From assembly GCA_040954595.2 (NCBI GenBank), contig CM082591.2:1550001-1614000 (forward strand): a DNA stretch of 64,000 nucleotides. The letters are read 5' to 3'. Below are positions 58,901 to 64,000 of this stretch, piece after piece; position 1 is the stretch's first letter; every line of letters starts with the position of its first letter. Under the pieces are notes generated by a model. The model was not told the DNA's origin and ran no database searches. It saw nothing but the letters and a program-made list of their open reading frames with translations. The position numbers were made by a program, and so were the translations under genes. This DNA is from Balanoglossus misakiensis (taxonomy: Eukaryota > Hemichordata).

Positions 58901-61900
58901 TCTGACGTTACTTTATTTATGTTTGATCAAGTGAAAAGTTTCTTATAATCATTTTGAACTCTCTGAATTGTTGGTGACCAGACCTCTATTCTCATCTTGC
59001 CTCATACTTGTAAAAATTTGCATTGTGATGTCAAGGTTTCTGGTAAGTGCCATAAATGTTATGTCATCAAGTTTTCTTATATTATACATTTACACACAAT
59101 GCAGTTTGGTTGTACCGGTAGAAGTCTAGCAACCAATGATTCAACATTTACTTGAAGTTTTGAATCAACTGGTTCCTTATTATCAACACATGTATTCAAC
59201 TGTTATTTTCCAACACTGAGATGAAATGCACATACCTGTTTTAGAAGGTTCTGCTGAAACACTGGTTCCCTTTGTATCCTCAGATATCTCTTTACTTCCT
59301 GTAGTGGAGAGATGACTTAGACATTAATTTTACTTGAAGTTTTGAATCAACTGATCCCTTAGTATCAACACTTGTATTCAACTGTTGTTTTCCAACACTG
59401 AGATGAAATGCACATACCTGTTTTAGAAGGTTCTGCTGAAACACTGGTTCCCTTTGTATCCTCAGATATCACTTTACTTCCTGTAGTGGAGAGATGACTT
59501 AGACATTAATTTTACTTGAAGTTTTGAATCAACTGATCCCTTAGTATCAACACTTGTATTCAACTGTTATTTTCCAACACTGAGATGAAATGCACATACC
59601 TGTTTTAGAAGGTTCTGTTGAAATACTGGCTCCCTTTGTATCCTCAGATATCTCTTTACTTCCTGTAATGTAGAGATGACATAGACATTAATTTTACTTG
59701 GAGTTTTGAATCAACTGATCCCTTAGTATCAACACTTGTATTCAACTTATTTTCCAACACTGAGATGAAATGCACATACCTGTTATAGAAGGTTCTGCTG
59801 AAACACTGGCTCCCTTTGTATCCTCAGATATCTCTTTACTTCCTGTAGTCCCTGAATCACCAGCAGTTTCTTTACTTCCACCAAAAAATCTCCTAATCTT
59901 GCTGATGACACCTTTGGATTTCTTTTCTTCTGCAAAAGAAAGTGATCAAACAATGAAAATATAGTGCTGTACACATTTGGCCAACATCTGACTGATGTTT
60001 CCCTATCAAGAATACTAGTAAACTACCGGTATACCATGCTTTCCAACATCAGATTGAATGTACGGTTAATGTAGTTCATACTTTCTATAGCATCCCATTA
60101 CCACTCTCCACGTTTTATTGGTGTACCTTTTTCTTTTGTCTTAACTTGTTTTGATTTGGTTTGCTCAGTCTCAGTTCCATCTCCTTCCGTCATCTCGGCC
60201 ACAGTCTCAGTGTCTTCTTTTCCCATTGTCTCCGGTTGTGGATGTCTGGCTTTCTCAGCTCCTGTTTCTTCTGATGCCATCTCAGGTTGCACAGCTGCTG
60301 GTTTCACAGGCTCATCTTCATCTTTTGTAGCTATGGTTACAGGTGATATGTCTCCTGTGTCATCTTTCTTGAGAGGCACATCAGATGGTGTGAGTTTGCC
60401 TACAAATATTTGAAATTAAATGTTAAGTACAGAAGTTGGTTAATTCTTACAACAATGAAAACTTGCATTTTTTTATAATCTATGTGAGCTGGAAGATTTT
60501 ATTTGACCAAGGGTTTCTTGATGCAGGAATAATCGAAGCAGATTTATATCAATCTCACCTTGTTCAGTTTCCAATTTTGCATCTTCTTCCAGTTCAAGAG
60601 TTTTAGCAGTTTTCAGTTGCAGCTCTGCAGTGTCAGATTGCTCATCCTGAATTTTGGATAATTTTGACTTTAGTTCAGTTATGGTTTGTTCTTGTTGTTC
60701 AAGTTTAGATTCCAACTCTTGGATGTGTCTAGGGTCTGAGTCTTTCAATCTTTGCTTCAGGGAAATGACATCCATAAGTTGTGTTTTGGCTACTTTCTCA
60801 CCACTTGCAAGTTTCTTTTTGTACTGCTCTTCTAAGAGTGACTTTTCCTGAAGTGCTTCTTTCAACTGATTCTCTAGAATCATTTTCTCTGTCTGCAGTT
60901 TAGTGATTTCTTGAACAACCTTCCTCTTATTCTCAACTGACTCAGTCTGAATTTTGGACTTCTCTGTCAGGGCCCTATCCAACTGTTGTTTTAGTTCTTT
61001 GAGCTGCTTTGCACTAGCTTCAAAGGGCAGTAAGCTTTTTGCTTGTAAGCTGATAGATTCAGCTGGTATGGGATCAATTGGTCTGCCATGTTGTATGATT
61101 TCTTCTTCTAACTCTGAAATGGAGAATGTAGATAAATATGTCATTGATATCAAGTAACCTCGGACATGTATTAAGTTCCATAATTATCACACATAGAGAA
61201 TGATATTGCATAACTATTAATAAGTTTTATTCATGTTGCACAGTGCATAGCTGTGTATGTTCCTATTTATTTTTTGTTACAAAGTGCAGCAAACATACTT
61301 CCCTTTGTAAAGCAAATGTGCTGTTTGCATCATATTTGTGAATTACCTGATTCACTGAAATCCAATCTTTCTGTGTCAGTCATAAGATACCTTCTAACAC
61401 CCAATAACTCAAAGACTTGAGGTCTGTGAGATAGGATATGCTGAACTTTCTCTGTCATTTTCACTTTAAGTTGTATGATGTCACACTGTCTTCCTTTCTG
61501 TCTTTTACACTGCTCACTGTTGAGTATCAGAGGTGCATATTTGTCAGCTGACTTCTGGATTTCTTGTGTCGGATCAATCTCAAGGAACAACAACCTGGAT
61601 AATATCTCACCTGCAAAATACAAACAAAATCAGGTTTTTAGTCTTGGCACAAGTGACATCAGTCTTTCAAGCATCAAATCAAACAGATGATGCAGAAAGA
61701 ACAAATGGTATACTGTGCAATGTATGGTAGAATGTTAATGTTGGCTGACAATTGTTTCTTCCATCATTACAAGTTAACAATCCTAATTTATTTTAAGGAG
61801 ATATCAATTTTTATGGCCACAGCAAAAACCTTCCTACATGTACATTGTTCATGTGGTAAAAAAGTCAGAGTATATTGTGTAAGTGCAACGCCAAGTCAAA

Positions 61901-64000
61901 TGTGTATTGTCAAGGAAAATTTGGATATATGCCACTATTTTTCGAATCTTTGAATATTTATGAAGCCTAAATGTGCATTTTGTTGTCATTGACTGAAATG
62001 ATGGTAAAATCACTCACTTTGTTTCAGGCCAGTGTGTTCAGTATCAGAATCTTTTTCTGTTAACTCCTGTTGCAAATTCAGGTGTGTTCTGTCAATCTGA
62101 AATTGGAAGAAATGAACACGTAGTCTTTATTATTCGACAACTATAAAAAACATGGAAACTGTTGAAATGCACATCCCAGAAATACTATTTTGACCACATG
62201 ATATAATAGCCATCACTCAAATACCACACAGTCACCAGATTCTCAATGGGTCAACCGGTATTGACCTGTGCAGCTGATGTGGCTCTTGAAGACAATTATG
62301 CAAGAACAGCTTGGCTTGCAATTGATCAGGTGTGGCACTTTAAGGGTTAAAATTACAAAGCATACCTCGTCCAGTATGTCATTGACATATTCATCGTCTA
62401 CACTGTCGTCACATACCACTGGTTCTATTCCTCCACCATCTCCTGAAAGATAACAATACAATAACAAATCAAGTTCTGCTGTTTAATAATTCTATCATCT
62501 ATGATTTCAGAGTAATGTGTGTCTCTTTGGAGAGCATTTAACCCATAAAGTGCTGTTCTTAACAATCGATTCATAGTAAATTGTCCTGAATTGTATTTTT
62601 TTTTCTGGTTTGATAGTCTGAGAGTTTTATAGCATTATCTGATAAACAAAACTTACTGTTCAAAAAGAATAGTTCCAGTTCATCAAACCTGGCTTGGTCA
62701 TATGAAGCTATCAACTGTAGTGGAATTCCAGCTGTGTTGGCCTCTGTCATTTCATCTGTCATCAAGATTGGTTCTAATGCCTTGGCTAAACTTCTTGAAT
62801 CTTCAAGACAGCTTCCCCGCAATCTGTAGAGATTATAAAGTCTACGCATGTTGGCTGTGATTTGCAGAGACTCTGATCTCATGCTGGTTATGTCCACTTC
62901 ACCCAAATTCTCAGTGCAGACTTTCTTGACTTTCTCAGTGTCATCACTGTTGGATACCACATCAGATGCTCTTCTCTTCAACTGTTGTTTGCAGTTGTTC
63001 CAAGCTGTAGATGCTGCCACTAGTTGCCTTTCCTCATTCTGGCCCTCATTTTCTGCTCGATGTTGCTGATAGGCAGTTTCATCCAGTTGGACGTGGATTG
63101 CGATTTTTGTGTCAGCTGAAGATAGGAGAAAGAACATGATTTAGCTTGTGAAATCAACACTGTATGTTTTGTAGGATTTAGCTGCTTTAGTACTTACTCC
63201 CAACCACTCCACTCGATTTTACTATTATCTGTAGTCACTTACAATTAATTACTTTAGAAATGAACAGGTTTGTAAATGGTGATTTGCAGATAATGAGAAA
63301 TTGTAGGCACAACAGAACTCAGTTTACTTTTTAGAAATAAGATGGTATCTCAGTGATGCATGCAATTGTCAGTGCAGGTTTCACTAATTTACTCTTGAAG
63401 TTGAAAAATAAAGAAACAATTACCAGTATGTATCATTAACTAGACACAGGATATAATTTACTAAAAGTGTACACTGTACATACCTGTTACAGTTTGTCTG
63501 TCCTTTGGAGTCAACAAACTGGTGAATTTGGCGTAACACTTGTTGACATCTTCACACTCCATGAGAGCCTTCTTCAGCTCCTTAGCTTCTTCAAAAGCTA
63601 ACCTGGTGTTCTTGACACTCCATATTATCTTCTCCGAAATCTTATCAGATGAGTGTGACACTACAAATCTGTCTGCGTGGTATGGAAAGTATTTCTTGAC
63701 TAACTTTCCAAGCTGGGAATATTCATCAGGATAGGTTGGTAGTCCAACTGCTATAGATTCTAAACCGCTATACGGATAGTCCTTGTAGACAGAGACAGGA
63801 AGACAACTGTGAGATTGATGCACTGATATCATTAAGGTCTTTTCTGAGTAATCTGGGTGAGGATATGCCATTACTTGATTGTTGTTCATCTGCTGTAGAA
63901 TATGCTTCAGTTCAGCCTCACCTGCTCCCCGTATTGACCAATTCAGAAGTTTGTTGTGAAAGTCTTTCACCGTGTTTGCTGCACTTCCAATAGCAGCTGC
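55978..64000 (-). CDS. GT-B-like / coiled coil / NHL protein, copy 2 (5' end outside window)
   Basis: Paralogue of the gene at 42283-51940. Visible exons: 64000 (cut)-63484, 63115-62657, 62442-62366, 62096-62018, 61610-61347, 61113-60559, 60399-60127, 59929-59780, 59662-59600, 59480-59418, 59298-59236, 56795-55978; all phases close. The window keeps only the last 172 residues or so of the GT-B-like domain (about nine replacements against copy 1), both unassigned segments, a coiled coil 21 residues shorter, the hinge and the whole NHL propeller. Unlike copy 1, the hinge has a separate 150-bp exon starting with a basic stretch (K-S-K-G-V-I-S-K-I-R-R-F-F-G) before the 21-residue repeat. The NHL domain ends K-V-F-Y-K-Q-T, two residues longer. 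Nothing indicates a pseudogene: no internal stops and intact splice sites. Confidence 0.85.
56835..57830. repeat. Degenerate tandem repeat in the last intron of copy 2
   Basis: Counterpart of 43140-44115 with the same CCATGG-centred motifs, for example GTTGCCATGGTAAC near 57139 and GTTGTCATGGTAAC near 57620. The motifs were retained after the duplication. Confidence 0.55.
59150..59850. repeat. Tandem array of 182-bp mini-exon units (copy 2)
   Basis: Mini-exons at 59662-59600, 59480-59418 and 59298-59236 are spaced 182 bp apart. A fourth, longer exon (59929-59780) ends in the same repeat. Units within this array are more alike in intron wording than to those of copy 1 (for example CTGATCCCTTAGTATCAACACTTG), suggesting within-array homogenisation. 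Confidence 0.85.

Larger units (their letters stand above)
54583..64000. repeat. Upstream copy of the tandem segmental duplication (truncated by window end)
   Basis: Matches 40806-49978 in the same orientation. Relative to copy 1 it lacks about 70-90 bp near 54660 (around the T/G-tract-proximal region). It has an extra 320 bp between 59847 and 60170 and lacks the 54-bp coil duplication. The gene order and all splice sites are conserved. Confidence 0.92.

Noticed and set aside
55978-64000. Copy 2 as a pseudogene
   Set aside because: No internal stop, frameshift or broken splice site is visible in twelve exons, and replacements exceed silent changes in a patterned way rather than drifting at random.

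Overview
This is a 64 kb stretch of animal nuclear DNA. Genes are split by short GT-AG introns (mostly 100-800 bp) in an AT-rich background, with 3' UTRs ending at AATAAA-type signals. Gene content (importin-7, eIF3m, cytochrome b5 reductase, a synaptobrevin, a heparan-sulfate-sulfotransferase-like protein, a bHLH/HMG factor and TRIM-like NHL proteins) fits a marine invertebrate, most likely a deuterostome such as a hemichordate, echinoderm or amphioxus. I cannot fix the species from sequence alone.

Layout. 1.9-5.8 kb (-): 10-exon NADH-cytochrome b5 reductase. 8.5-12.2 kb (+): 9-exon unrecognised membrane protein with a long disordered N-terminus. 13.5-16.1 kb (+): 10-exon eIF3m. 17.4-21.7 kb (-): 11-exon protein with an N-terminal bHLH-like region and a central HMG-box-like segment, resembling the meiosis initiator MEIOSIN/BHMG1. 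23.58-24.35 kb: a 766-bp non-autonomous DNA transposon with terminal inverted repeats and a TAA target duplication. 25.6-27.1 kb (-): intronless sulfotransferase-like protein lacking several PAPS-binding and catalytic residues. 28.7-30.5 kb (-): five-exon VAMP/synaptobrevin whose start codon is split by an intron. It is head-to-head with 30.9-39.5 kb (+): 25-exon importin-7. All exon chains were built by hand from splice sites, and reading phase closes at every junction I list.

The most unusual part is 40.8-64 kb. Two tandem copies of a roughly 14 kb segment each carry a large minus-strand gene; the upstream copy runs off the window. The complete copy predicts about 1,759 residues: three tandem N-lobe-only repeats of a GT-B (GT4-like) glycosyltransferase fold, a fourth repeat that continues into a full GT-B-like domain, two unassigned segments, a long coiled coil, a variable hinge built from a tandem array of 63-bp phase-symmetric mini-exons, and a C-terminal NHL beta-propeller. 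Between the copies the NHL exon has about 34 amino-acid replacements but only about 4 synonymous changes, and the replacements fall at recurring loop positions of each blade. That pattern suggests a rapidly diversifying binding surface, as in an immune-recognition or self-recognition receptor family. The copies also differ in hinge repeat structure, in a 54-bp coiled-coil duplication, and in an exon fusion explained by a microhomology deletion.
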